Source: Isochrysis galbana (lineage: Eukaryota; Haptophyta; Isochrysidales; Isochrysidaceae). From it: a DNA stretch of 64,000 nt. Where the stretch lies: the NCBI GenBank assembly GCA_018136815.1, contig CM030931.1, positions 5,462,148-5,526,147 of the forward strand, given 5' to 3'. Positions 8,622 through 20,200 of the stretch are shown in pieces (the stretch's first letter is position 1; each line of letters begins with the position of its first letter). The notes under the pieces were generated by a model. It had not been told where the DNA came from. It did not search any database and was given only the letters and a program-made list of their open reading frames with translations. The translations under genes and the position numbers were made by a program.

Positions 8622-11600
8622 TCATTGCAGACTAACACTGCGTGGCGTGGCCGGAAGCGCAGGCATACGGAAGCCGATCGGCGATGGGTTAAAAGACGAC
8701 GCAACGACGTTTGTTGACGAATCCAAACTTGCGCTACGAGGTGTTGGTGCAAACATTGGCCGCCGATAGCCGGGGGGGGTAGGGCAGGGCGATGACGCAG
8801 GGGTTCTTGAGGCTTGCGTTGCATTCTGAGACGGCGGCTGCCAACCGCGTGCGAGTGGAGAATTCGGAGAAGAGTTCCCGCGGCTCATGTCAAATTCAAA
8901 CGTTTGTGGCGCAATTGCGAAACGACTACTTGAATCTCGGAAAGTCAAGCAAGCGCCGTCAACGGGTCGGCCCATAGGGAAATTGTCCGCGTGCGTCTCT
9001 AAGGGTGGGGGGGGGTCGGATAATGAGGAAGCCTGCCCCGGAATGGTCACGCCAATGCTCGGACGATACAACGCAGAGCCTGGAGGGTGGTATACTCGTC
9101 GGCGACCCGGCACGCTGCTGCTCGTAGCAACGGACGGTAAGCACCCGTCTGCGCCATCTGCCTCGAAGCTCGCTGTAGCGGCACCACCGGCATTTGTAGC
9201 GGAGAATGAATCTGGTGTCGGGAGCAGATGGCCGGCACTTTGTGGTGCGTGCGGCGACCACGCCGGCATGCACTTGTAGTTGGTTATACTGGGCGTTGTT
9301 TCTGCTTGTCGAGGGGGACCACAACTTGGGAGAGCGATGCTATTCCTCGATTGTGCCGAGCTTGCGGGAGCCCGATGAGTAGACAACTTGGATACTCGCG
9401 CAGAAGACGGCTGCGCGTTTGCCGACCTCACGAGGCTGGCACCAGTTCGACTTGTTGAAGATTGAGAGCCGCGCGGAGACAGTGCCGACGAGGAGATGCA
9501 TGTCACTGAGCACAAAGAATCTTCTTTGTCGAGGGAAGCCGAAGGTGAGGCATTCGCGGAGGGGTTGAGTGATGAAGTAAGAGACGAGTCAAGAGATTCA
9601 GCGCGTAAGGACTCGTCGTGGGAAGAGGCACGCGAAGTGCAGCGCGCTGAGAGGCTGGCCGAGGTGGTGGAGCCGTGGCCTCGGCTAAAGGCGTTGCCAG
9701 AAGCACGGTGGCACATCAAATCGAGCGGAATAGTAGGTGGCACTGGGGCTGTGGTTGACAGGCAAAGGGGCGGAAGGTGGTGAGCGGGTGCGATTGGCTA
9801 CGAACTATTGGATACGAACTAGCCACGAGCCACGAGAGGTGGTCAAGCTGCGTGTGACATGCATTGACAGGATTCGAGTAGCGTAAAATGTGGTGCGGAC
9901 ATAATGCCAACATTTCTGAGACGTGTCGCGTCCATCGGATGCGGACGCACGCGAGGGAGAGCTGTGGCTCACCCAATGGTATGGCCCGCCTCGCCGGGCG
10001 GACGTTCGGTTCAATGGGATCGGTCGCTGCCATCCTTGAAGCGGTTGGCGCCGCTTGCTCGGACTTGGACTCGATCACCCATGGGTGCTGCATGACACAG
10101 AGGAATAGCATACTAGGGGTGAGGATTTGTGGTACCAGCCATGTAAGGCAAGTGGCACGAAAGCGGTCCTACTGCCAGCCGACAACAAGCGTGCTGTAGT
10201 TGTCCAACATATGCAGGGAGGAAAAGCGTCTTCGGGGTCTCGCACCCGCATGGCGGCCTCAATTGTGAGCCGTTGGATTGGCCGCACAGAAAGCATGCGC
10301 TTGACAAAATCTCGTGCCTGTCAGCGCATCGGACGACATCCGTTATGCTGAGCAAGCGAAATGCAATTTGAGGATAAAGACGCTCTGGCACACTTTCAAC
10401 ATTATGATCGTTGCCTGTTGGACCCGCCCAAGCGCCCTTCCGATGGGCGGCGAGAGGGCAGATGACAAGTGTTCTCGTGCGATAAGCGAAAAGAGATAAA
10501 AGAATAAGTCAATGGCCGTGCTGGACAGGCGCGTACCTCCCCGCCGGCGCTGTGATATCGAGGGAAGCTAAGCCGTCCACTCATGCTGGCGGCCTCCACA
10601 GAGACGTGGGGTTCTTGGGTGAAGGGATGAATCCTGCCCCAGTTGCACGGTGAGAATGAGAGCAAAGTCAACGGTAGGACTCCGCTGGTGGGAGCAGCCC
10701 CGGCGTGGGTAGCGCAGATTACTCCACACCACATGCCTCTCCCGTCGCGGGCGGCTGTTGCGAAGCTTGCATGAGGTGGGGTCGCGGGCGGCTGTTGCGA
10801 AGCTTGCATGAGGTGGGACATCGCCCCATTTGCCACGTCATTCTCAGGACAGGGAATCGCTGCGCGCAGGAGGTGCACTCACCCAAAGATGATGAAGAAT
10901 GCAATGATTCCTACTCCCCATACGTCCAAAGCTTTGTCGTACGAGATCTCCTCGCCGCGCTCGCACTTGAGCATCTCAGGCGCCAAATACTGGCGCGAGC
11001 CGCAAATGGTGCTCATACGCTCCATGGGATTTGTGATGAAGCGCGCGAGCCCAAAGTCGGCAATCATCGGTTTGGCGTTCGGCGTCGGATCGCTCAAAAG
11101 GACGTTTTCGGGCTTGAGATCGCGGTGAACCACTCCAAATGAGTGGAGATGATTGACGCCAGACAGGATACTCCGGACCATTGCGCGTGATTGTTTCTCC
11201 TCAAAAGCGTAGAGTGAATCGTCAGTCACTCGCTCGTACAGCTCGCCACCCGATGCTGCGACACGTGCACATGCAGATGCTTAGCCGGCGAGAGCACCCA
11301 CACACGAAAAGCGTGAGCAAGCTGCAGGACGTGGCCGGCCGCGCAAGCGCACCGAATTGGCAGATCAAAATCAAAGACGTTGGCGATTCCAATGCACTAT
11401 TCAGGGCGATGACGTTGTCATGCCGCAAGCTCCGCATCACGTGCACCTCGCGCAGCATGATATCCCGCATGCCCTTGTATATGGCCTTGTCGACGATCTT
11501 AGCCGCATAGGTGACGCCTGTGTCTCTGTGCTTCATTGACCGCACCTTGGCAAAACGCCCTTTGCCCATGAATTCTCCATCCTGGAATTTCCAAGAGGAC

Positions 11601-12410
11601 AAGATGGGCTGGCTAGGCGGAGGGCGGGCTTTGGCAAGCCAGTGGCGTCAGCGAGAGCGCAGACGACGTTGCATACAGCGGGTAGTGCGGAAGCTCATTC
11701 AAGGAAATTGGGAGAGGGGTGGGTGGATGTGCTATCTCGGGCGTCCACGTAATGTTGTGAAACGCTCTTCAATTCCACTTCTCTCCTTCCTTGTGCTCCC
11801 GCCCAGCAATGAATCTGCCCACCCACCCCCCTCGGCCCCAACTGCATTGTGAACTTTAATCTGCACCCTCCTCTTCACCTCGGCGAGTCTCCAGATCACC
11901 GTGGCCCTTGCCCTCGATTTCTTCCTCATGTGAAAAATACCTAGGGCCTGTCCGCCTAGCTTGGTTGGGCCATAACTGCCGACCTCCCTGCCGCTCAGAG
12001 CGGCCAGAGCCCCCACCAGACCCCTAGTGTGTCGAAAGCAACCCGCCCCCCTTTCGCCCACCGCCCCCGCCCTCAGCATACAAAACCCCCTTGTTCTCGA
12101 TCCGTGTGGTCGCCAGGTGAAGACTCATGGGCCCCTTGTCCACGGGGCCCAATTCCCGCCTTTCTCGTCCATCGCCCCTCTGTCTCCCTCTCGCCCTGCG
12201 CCCTCCGTGCACCGCTGCTTCTCATCTGGCTGAGCCTGGAGCGCTTCTCCATGCCCTTTTATCCCCCTCCAAACGTCTGTCCTCGCGCCCCTACTCCCCT
12301 CGCACCTGGTAGAGCCGAGAGAGCTCCTCGTCCGCCTTGAGAGCTCGGACTGCAACACCCTCCAGCTGCTCATCGCTCGTCCACCGGCCGAGAGGCGGGG
12401 GGCTCGACAT
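8622..12410 (-). CDS. CAMK/CHK2-like Ser/Thr protein kinase with Ser/Pro-rich tail
   Basis: My model has seven exons (12410-12306, 11608-11353, 11255-10883, 10633-10537, 10317-10246, 10087-9973, 9748-8622) and 714 codons; every join keeps frame at GT-AG sites. Kinase motifs appear in order across the joins: G-loop GKGRFAKV (res 50-57), YAAK with Lys72, ASGGELYERV (spliced), HRDLKPEN (164-171), DFGLA (187), YLAPEML (210-216), then PFTQEP, ARDFVKRML and an LTIEAAMRHPWV end spliced between exons 5 and 6. All catalytic residues are present, so it should be active. The ~350-residue tail is Ser/Pro/Ala-rich and ends in two copies of a TPRS(A/V)SL motif (res 675-681 and 707-713). The first exon and the tail join are the least certain; the kinase core is secure. 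Confidence 0.85.
10744..10817. repeat. Perfect 37-bp tandem duplication in a kinase intron
   Basis: The 37-bp segment 10744-10780 (starting GTCGCGGGCGGCTGTTGCGA) is repeated exactly at 10781-10817. It lies inside the intron between exons 3 and 4 of the kinase gene, so it does not alter the protein. The exact identity points to a recent duplication. Confidence 0.95.
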
Positions 12411-13998
12411 CGGAGCGCGGCCCTCCGAAGCCGAGAGCACCCACACCCGGACGCAGAACGCCTGCTCCTCCTCTCTCCCTTCCCTCACGTCGAGTCTACC
12501 GCCCTCTCCTCTCCTCTCCCTTGTGCCTCTTCCCCCAACCTCCTCCCCCTTCAAAATCAAGGGATCAACGGTTTTCACGTATATATTCAGATGTGGCTCG
12601 CGCGAGCCACCCAAGCCCCTCCACACCAACCCTCCTCGCCAGAACTCCTCCGTATCTACTTTACTGGGTCCAGCACACACTCTTCTCTCTCTATCCCCCC
12701 CCCCTCCTCCTCCACGCCGCACCCCCCCCCCCCCCCCCCCCCCGCCCCCGACCCCCCTCCCGCGGCAGGCGAACGAAGAAACGAAAGGAACGAACGGTTG
12801 TTTCCTTCGGTTTCGGCCGGCAGGTCTCGTCGATCGAATAACCGCCAACCGCCTCCATCAGATCTCGGCGGTGATCTCGCGGCAAGTTCTGATGACGAGC
12901 TAGACGATAGGATGATTACACTGCCTGCACACCAATAGAGAGGACGCCGCTCGGGTTTTCTTGTTGAGTGCTCCAGCCGAGGTCACCCGACCCGCTCTAG
13001 CGACGAGAGCTCGCTCGGCCTTCAGCCCTCCCGCCCTCCCCCCAAACCTTTGAGAGTGTAGGTGTAGAGTGTAGAGTGTCTGGAGTTTTGTGGAGAAGTG
13101 ACTCGTGACTCGGGACTCATAGTCTTCATGTGTCTAGCCCGGTCACTCACTAAGGGGGTGCGGAGGGCACCATCGGTAACGGTAATGGGCTAACGAAGGC
13201 CTAAATATAAGCTCCCTATATAGATAGGTTCAGGTATGGGGAACTAAGATTAATACTTGGTTCTCCTATGTGCCACGGGGGGGCACGAGCACGAGCCCCG
13301 GGGTTGGCTGTCAGAGCCTGGTTGGTTGTCAGAGCCTGGCTCTGGCTCTATTGGGCCTGCAGGGAACAGGACTTTGCCTATTCCTATTCCGGAGGCGAGG
13401 GCGGTGGGAGTGGGTGGGAGGGATCCCTCCAGAGGATTATCCTCACCCTGGCACGAAGCGCCCTGGCCCTGGTAAGACTCGCTCGGGCTTAAGTGATTTG
13501 ATGAAGACCGAAGTAAAATAGCGCCACGGTATAATCCAACGGCCAACACCTGAGAGGGAATCAGGGTCACACATGGGGGCGGTTCCTTGCACCGGCGATA
13601 CCTGAACGCGCGACTTAGCCTAAAACGCGAGGAGCACGCAAGGAGGTAAGCCAGGTGAGGGGCAAGCAGGCGGCAAGGGAGACGACAAAGGAGGCGAGGG
13701 CGCGGAGGCCCAAGTCAGACCAAAAGCGTTCAATTATCCCCATCCCTGCTAACACCTTTCGTTGTCACCTGGAGGTTACTTGACTCAACTGGACACTTCA
13801 CATGTTGAAACCCACACGTGGTGTGACTCCATTCACTCGACTTGGGGCAGGTTCGATATCTCGTTGAAATTCACGATCCACGTCTCACACCAAAGAGCAC
13901 TGATGAGTGTATGTCCACACCAAAGAGCACCGACCGCGTAAAATAAAAGCAGACAACAAGTTTCGTCACACGTCTATATGGAGGAGACGAGGGAAGGG
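12411..13998. other. Intergenic, low-complexity tracts
   Basis: Pyrimidine-rich and C-homopolymer sequence occupies ~12420-12780 (C run at ~12721-12742). A short direct repeat (GTTGGCTGTCAGAGCCTGG / GTTGGTTGTCAGAGCCTGG) lies at ~13303-13340. No coding sequence that I can support. Confidence 0.5.
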
Positions 13999-14161
13999 TG
14001 AGCAGTTGCCCTGCAATTGAGCAGTAGCCCTGCAGTTGAGCAGTTGCCCCTGCAGTTGAGCAGTTGCCCTGTAGTTGAGCAGTTGCCGTGTAGTTGAGCA
14101 GTTGCCCTGCAGTTGAGCAGTTGCCGTGCAGTTGAGCAGTTGCCCTGCAGTTGAGCAGTTC
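13999..14161 (+). repeat. 19-bp tandem repeat, about 8.5 copies
   Basis: Eight full and one partial copy of TGAGCAGTTGCCCTGCAGT, with substitutions in single units (CTGCAAT, TAGCCC, GTGTAGT) and one unit with an extra C. The array ends about 110 bp before the decayed leucine-rich-repeat sequence. Confidence 0.95.
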
Positions 14162-14271
14162 TCCGCCCCCCTGCCGCCCTGCATTGCCTACCAGCCCGGT
14201 GCGCGCTTTCAGAACTGCCCCTCTCCCTCCGCGCTCGCCACTTCTCCCGCGCATTCTGACACCCCGCGCAG

Positions 14272-14847
14272 TTCGAGACTGCCGGCCTCAACAATCTCAA
14301 ACACCTCGATCTCTCCTTCAACAACATCGGCGACGAGGGGATGAAGGCATTTGCAAAAGTCACCTCCCTGGGCACCTTGAACCATCTCGACCTCTCCTAC
14401 AACAGAATCGGAGATCAGGGCATGAAGGCATTCGCTGAGCAGTTGTCCAAGAGGGGCCTCAACAATCTCCAAACTCTCGAGCTATGCAGAAACAACATTG
14501 GCCCCGAGGGAATGAAGGCATTTGCCGAGGCGATCTCCCAGGAGCCCTTGCACAATCTCAAACATCTAGGGCTCGGTAAAAACAACATTGGCCCTCAAGG
14601 GATGGAAGCATTCGCAGAGGCCTCGTGCAAGGGGGCCTTCAAAAATCTCGAAATTCTCGATCTCAACCTAAACCAAGTTGGCGACAAGGGAATAAAGCCA
14701 TTATCCGTGGCTCTTTCCATGGGATCGTTGAACAAACTCAAACATTTCGATCTCAGTTGCAATGGCGTTGGCGAGGAGGGAAGCAAGGCACTCTCAGAGG
14801 CTCTATCCATTCGAGAATCTCGACATGCGGCGACAAGACCACATTAG
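14272..14847 (+). pseudogene. Leucine-rich-repeat (RNase-inhibitor type) gene fragment
   Basis: The open frame encodes about six and a half 28-residue repeats of the pattern LNNLKHLDLSFNNIGDEGMK / AFAE, the RNase-inhibitor class of LRR. The frame opens right after an acceptor-like CCGCGCAG at 14264-14271, so it could be an exon. It ends badly: after ALSEALS at ~14810 the regular repeat is lost, and the expected next repeat (residues FENLDM) is found in another frame at ~14818, so a deletion or frameshift has cut it. There is no credible start or downstream continuation. I read it as an exon of a decayed LRR gene; an intact multi-exon gene with a rearranged end is the alternative. Confidence 0.7.
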
Positions 14848-15730
14848 GGGTCTGTGCGAAGACGTCCCCTCGGTAGGAAACAATGGATCTCCGGGCACGC
14901 GGAGTGACCGCGGTGACTTCATTGCCTCTTACTGGTGCTACGGGAAATGAAGACTGGCAAAACATTTGGTCCCATGGACTCGGATGCTTTGGGGCAGTGA
15001 GTCACTCCATTGGCTAGGTTTGCGCTTGCCACCGCTACTTGGCCTTGTACACGTCCCCCTGTACGCGTCCCCCCCCCCTCTCCTCCCCTCTCCCCGCGTG
15101 ACGTCCTCTCTCTGTGTCCTGACTACGCTCCGCGCTATCGCTCGAGCGCCCCCAGCAACGTTTGTTTGGGATCCGCTCACATCCCTCTGCCTCGTCGCTG
15201 ACGACGTTCGACCATGGACAAATGCGCGCGCGAGTTGAGCATGTAGTCCCACGTTCTTGTGTACCCTTTATCGATCTTGCAGCGACACCAACCATGAAAT
15301 TGAAGCTTTGATGGTATCTATTCTGGGGACTTCCCACTCGATGCTTGGACCGAACATCCACCGAAGGGTACCCCAGACGGCGTTATGAAAATCTTTTTCC
15401 ACATTGGTCCCCACATGTGCCAACCAAAAGCTCGATGTAGGAGAACGCCAGGAGGAGTGGGACATCATTTCCTTGTGCTCATAGACGATAGAGATTCCAC
15501 GGAATGCTTCCTTTTTCCTAGCAGCCCATTCACGACAGATTGGGGATCCCTTTCGCCCATAGGAAGCGCTCGGTGGTACTAGGAAGATTATATTATATTA
15601 ATCCTGTCACGAAACACCTAGGCCGACACGCTTTGGCCATGCGTAAAAGCTAACGTTATGTACGAAGGCGCTATGCGGGCACTGAGCGCGCCCTTCCTCC
15701 TCGGTGCCACAAGGCAGCAGACGAGACCAT
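14848..15730. other. Region with one possible coding fragment on the minus strand
   Basis: On the minus strand from about 15580 to 15268 a frame of about 100 codons has a coding-like composition rich in Trp, Ser and Phe (for example FHNAVWGTLRWMFG) and ends with a stop at 15268. It has no good start apart from an internal Met pair at ~15468 and I do not recognise the family. Otherwise nothing is visible except a short C run at ~15068-15076. Confidence 0.35.
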
Positions 15731-15931
15731 GTGTAGGCTGATGGTGATTGAACGCTTTTCCATGCGGTGGGGGGTGATGGCGATTGAACGCGTTCCCACG
15801 TGTAGGCTGATGGTGATTGAACGCTTTTCTTTGATGTGGGGGTGATGGCGATTGAACGCGTTCCACGTGTAGGCTGATGGTGATTGAGCGCTTTTCTTTG
15901 ATGTGGGTGATGGTGATTGAGCGCTTCTCGC
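15731..15931 (+). repeat. Three-copy 67-69 bp tandem repeat
   Basis: Units begin with GTGTAGGCTGATGGTGATTG at 15731, 15800 and 15867. Each unit holds two internal half-repeats built around TGATGG(T/C)GATTGA(A/G)CGC, so the array has nested periodicity. The last copy is shortened. On the minus strand it reads as a pseudo-coding repeat; I treat it as non-coding. Confidence 0.9.
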
Positions 15932-17219
15932 CTTCGATCCGCACGCGACCATCGATGGAGGCCTGCGGATCGGCCGCCGCCTTCGTAAAGAAGTCGATCG
16001 CGGCGGGCCAAACATCCGGGAGGACGTCGAGCGCGCACTGCTCCGGCCCGCCACGCAAAAGTGCAGCAAGTAGCCACCAACGAGCGCACCCTCGAAGAGA
16101 ACTCAAAGTAGGCACTCAAAGGTCGAAGGGCCTGCCCGGAGACCACACTCTGAATGAGGCCCACAGTAGTGCACCTAGGCCGGACCCCGGATATCGAAGA
16201 AAAAGGGATGAAGGGCTTCTGAAGGGGGCAAGGGATGAGGTGGTGAGGTGGAGCGAGGGGAGATAAGAGATAAGGGCGATGTCGGCGGGGAGGGGGAGGG
16301 CTAAGAAAGACATAGAGTTAGTAGGTGTTAGCCAAGAATCTTCTTTAAATATCAGCTGAGCCTCTCGGCTTGTTACTGAGCTGGGATTTACATAGATTTT
16401 GGCTAGGTGCTAGGTGTTCAGGATAAGGACTGAAAGATCTTAGGTGCAACACTGTGGCCGTCTATGCAACTACACCAAGCGAGCGCGTGGCGAAAGTAGG
16501 TCAGAAAAGATAACTGGCTGCGCGAACTACGTTCGTGCGCCGCAATTTTCTCGAACTCCGTTCGTCCTGCCGCAATTTGGCCGAGTTGATGTCGATCAAA
16601 AGGAAAGGGCTATGCTTTCGAAACGAGCTCGCCGACGGATGTGTGAGCAATAGCTTGAGCAAGCAGCTTCACTGGACTCTCTAAGCTTAGTGCAGCGTCG
16701 ACATCGACCTTGGCAGAGGTGCCCAATTTTCCATTGCAAAACGGCTGTTGAAAGCGTACTAGTAGGAGCTCGAGGTGCCTCTGGAGACCTGGAAAGGCAG
16801 TGGTTCCGACAAATCGATGAGGAGTCGGAAGCAAGGTACAAAGGCAGGCATGCATTCAAGCGTATGTGCATCTTTGCATGAAGCAACGAGCCGTAGTGCC
16901 ACGTCGATTAAGTGTGGATCGGATGTGCCACATTTACTCCACAATGGACTAGACTCACCTCGGCGTCGTTGCTTTGTGTCCACTCTTTCACACACCGACT
17001 CTGTTACCGCTCCCCTCTCCATAGAGCTGAACCCAGATACTAGCGCTCATTTTTAGGGCGAATGAGCAATAGTAGCAGGCGGCGACGGGCCGGCGCGGGT
17101 GAACTGGAGGCACAAAAAAGGCGGAACTTCCGCGAAGCGAGTCTGCTAAGGGAGCGGCAGCATCCGCACGGAACATCGGCAACCGAAATAACACAACAGC
17201 AGTCGGCATCTTGGACTCA
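15932..17219. other. No gene resolved; scattered coding-like fragments on the minus strand
   Basis: Next to the 69-bp repeat, minus-strand sequence around 16045-15930 has coding-like composition (CALDVLPDVWPAAIDFF) but no resolvable exon model. Another such stretch is at ~16700-16610. I cannot assign either to a gene or family. Confidence 0.35.
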
Positions 17220-20200
17220 TCACACGAAGGTCTCCTCGAAGATCTGAGTGCGCAGGTCCTCGTTGTGGATTGCCACGTCGTGGACTGAAACTGCTTCTCC
17301 ACGGAGTGCCGTCTCGACTTGTGGACGCGCATTTCTGCGCCGCGTAATAAGGAGCAAAAAGCCGCCGCCGCCGGCGCCACAGAGTGATGCCCCATACACG
17401 TGCGGCCGGAGCTTGGAAAGGATCCGCGTCACAACAGGCGGCTCCGCATCACACATCTTTTTTTTCTGGCTCCAGTAGGCGTCCAGGCATGCGCCCATCT
17501 TTGGCACGTCACACGCGAGGACAGCTTGTTCCATGTCCTCGGCGTTAGCCTTCAGCGAGCGCACATTATCCACGATACGGGCGTCAGCCGTGTACCAGCG
17601 CCGCAGCACGTCTTGCAGGAGGTTACGTGCAAGACGAGTCTTGCCCGTGTAAACGAGTAGCAAGTGAGCGTTGATGGCGTGCAATGCCTCGTCTGACGGA
17701 TGTAACACCTGGCTAGTAACACGGAGCGGGAGCGATGGAGCGGAGGCGCATCGCTTGAAACCTCCAAGCACACCTCCGACTTGGTCTTGCCAGCCACCTC
17801 CTGTCGTCAGCATTTGCTCGACCTGTAGGCGGCATAGCGGTGGTGGTTGGGAAGGTGGTGTGGGGGGCTTGAGCGCCAGCACGTGGGGAGTGATTGAAGC
17901 CATCGTGACCGGCGAACTTCGCCGTGCTCGCCTGCAGAACTCCGTGGATCAGGGCATCGGCATCATAGGTGTGACCGCAGGCGCGCCCGACACAGCTGAT
18001 GAGCGCGGCAGCTAGGATGGAGCTCGTGCCCATGCCCGAGCCCTAGAAGTCGAGGGGGCAGAGCGGATGTAAGCGGATGGAACGGGTGGTAGCACGATGT
18101 GTGCACGCATCATAAGACTGTTGCAGCTGCACATGAGTAAAAGTGATGTACACCGCTACGCCGATGGCCGCTCATGACTGCACCCGATCGAGCAGCGCCA
18201 GAAAACTGCTGACCAAGCCTGTTGTTGCGGGCGGCACACCTGAGGCAGGTTGGACCATGTCGCGATCTCGATGCCGCCGCCGGAGAGGATTAGCTGTGAG
18301 CGCAGCGTGGCGCCCTCAACGGCGTGAACGTCCTCGTGGCGTACCTCGCTCTTGTGATGTCGGTGGCGCCGGCCGGGGATTATCACGCTGCCACCGCTGG
18401 GGGCTGTTCGGCTCTCGACACGACTACCACCTTCGGCGCCTCCGGCCTCCCTTCGGGGACCACCCCCATCGTCGTTGACCTCATTGCCACTCTGTTTCGC
18501 GGTCAGCCGGACCAGCCCGCAAAATATGATGACAGCCTTTGGTAGCGCGCCAGGCGCCAAGGGGGACGAGTAGTCGGTAATCTCTTCCAGCTGGCGGCAG
18601 ATGATCACGGGATCGGCCGCCGTGTGGCCACCAATGGAGATTCGAATCTCAGGCTCTGGAATCCGGCGCGCTCGCGCACCGACAGGTCGCCGACCGTCGA
18701 TCGTTACGGCCGCGTTGACAACGAGCCCGCCGGCTTCGAAGCAGAGCGGAGGCGTGTCGCTCCAACCGCCGGCGAGATCGATACGGGCGGCCGCCTCTGC
18801 TACTGCCCAAGCCCCAATGGGCAGTGGCATCACGGGCGGTGGCAAGGGCACGGCACACGTACGCACACAAGCACTCACACAAATGGCGACAGCAGCATCA
18901 TAGTGGCGGGCGCAGCGGATGAGGTCGTGCGGGTCGCCTGACTCCAGCCAACGCGCACGCACCACCGCCAGCGCCACCACGGCATCGACCACCCGCCCGT
19001 TCCGTAGCAGCGTAAAGCCTTGCGCCCATTCGGGGCTGGCTGCCGCACCGGAACGCACGCCACCTCGCCCAGCCGCTCGAAGGCTGAGGGCCTCAGCAAT
19101 GGCTGCGAACGTGTGCGCTGCGAGTCTCGCCGTCTCCGCCTCTTGCGCAGCCGCATCGAGCTGCGCAAGCAAGTAATCAAAGTCGCGTGTGACCGCGTCG
19201 CGCACCATCCGCTGGAGTAGCGGCAGCCGCCTCGACGCCTCGTGCGAGCGAAGGTCAAGACGGAGGGCTGCCACATCAATTTCGAACGCCAGCAAGCGTC
19301 GCGCGCCAAGCATCGCACCGATCGCCGCGCGCTCGGCGGCCTTGGCGAACGAGATACGGGGCGACGAGGCCCATCCAGGAGGTGGCCGCCCGTCCCTCTC
19401 CAGCAGCCAGCTGAAGCGGAGCCACTCGTCGGAGCTCAGCGGCACGGCTCCCGGGCGCGCACCAGCAGCGGATGTATTGGTCTCAGGCGCGCGCTCAAAC
19501 ACAGGGAAGAGTCTGGCCGTCCATAACGTGCGCGCATCTTCCTCGTCCCAGAGCACTGCCGGGCCGCCGACACGCCGCAAGATGGATGCCCACGGCATTC
19601 CTAGGGCGGTCGCGTCAGCCTCATCGGCCGGCATGTGCAAATCGTCCGAGATGGCGTGCGCCAGGAGTGCCCGGGCACTGCTCGTTGCCGACGCGAGCGC
19701 CTCTTGCGAATGAGCCGTGCAGCCATAGCCGCGGGTCCTCTCTCCTGTGCATCGCTCACAGCCACTCCAGCCCTTTGATCCTTTGGCGCCCTCAGGCAGA
19801 AGTAGGACCTCAAAAGCGGCGGTCGCAGCCGGGAAGGCGGCGCCCTCGGGGGCTGACATCACACCTGAGATCAAGCAGCCGGCACCGACACTCGTGTTGT
19901 GCCGGAGAAAGCAATGCTCCGCCGCGGAACCTTCGCCAACACTGCTCGTGCCACCGAGCCAGCAGCACATGACGGCGGCGCCAGATGACACGCACGCCGA
20001 GACTCGTGCCTCAGGTGAAGTCCTCAGGCTGGCCGGTTCGTGGTGACTCCGAAACCAGCCGGCGACGGGCGCACGTGGCGTACTGCCACCCTTCCACTGG
20101 CTGTTGTACTTGCCATTATCGCCATGCGTGCGATCACGGACGCCCTCCTGGTTGCCTGCCTTAGTTGTACACGTCCCCTCGTCGCCAATGTCCTCATTCA

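Noticed and set aside
13999-14161. Possible CRISPR array
   Set aside because: Units are contiguous 19-bp repeats without spacers, in a eukaryotic intron-rich context.
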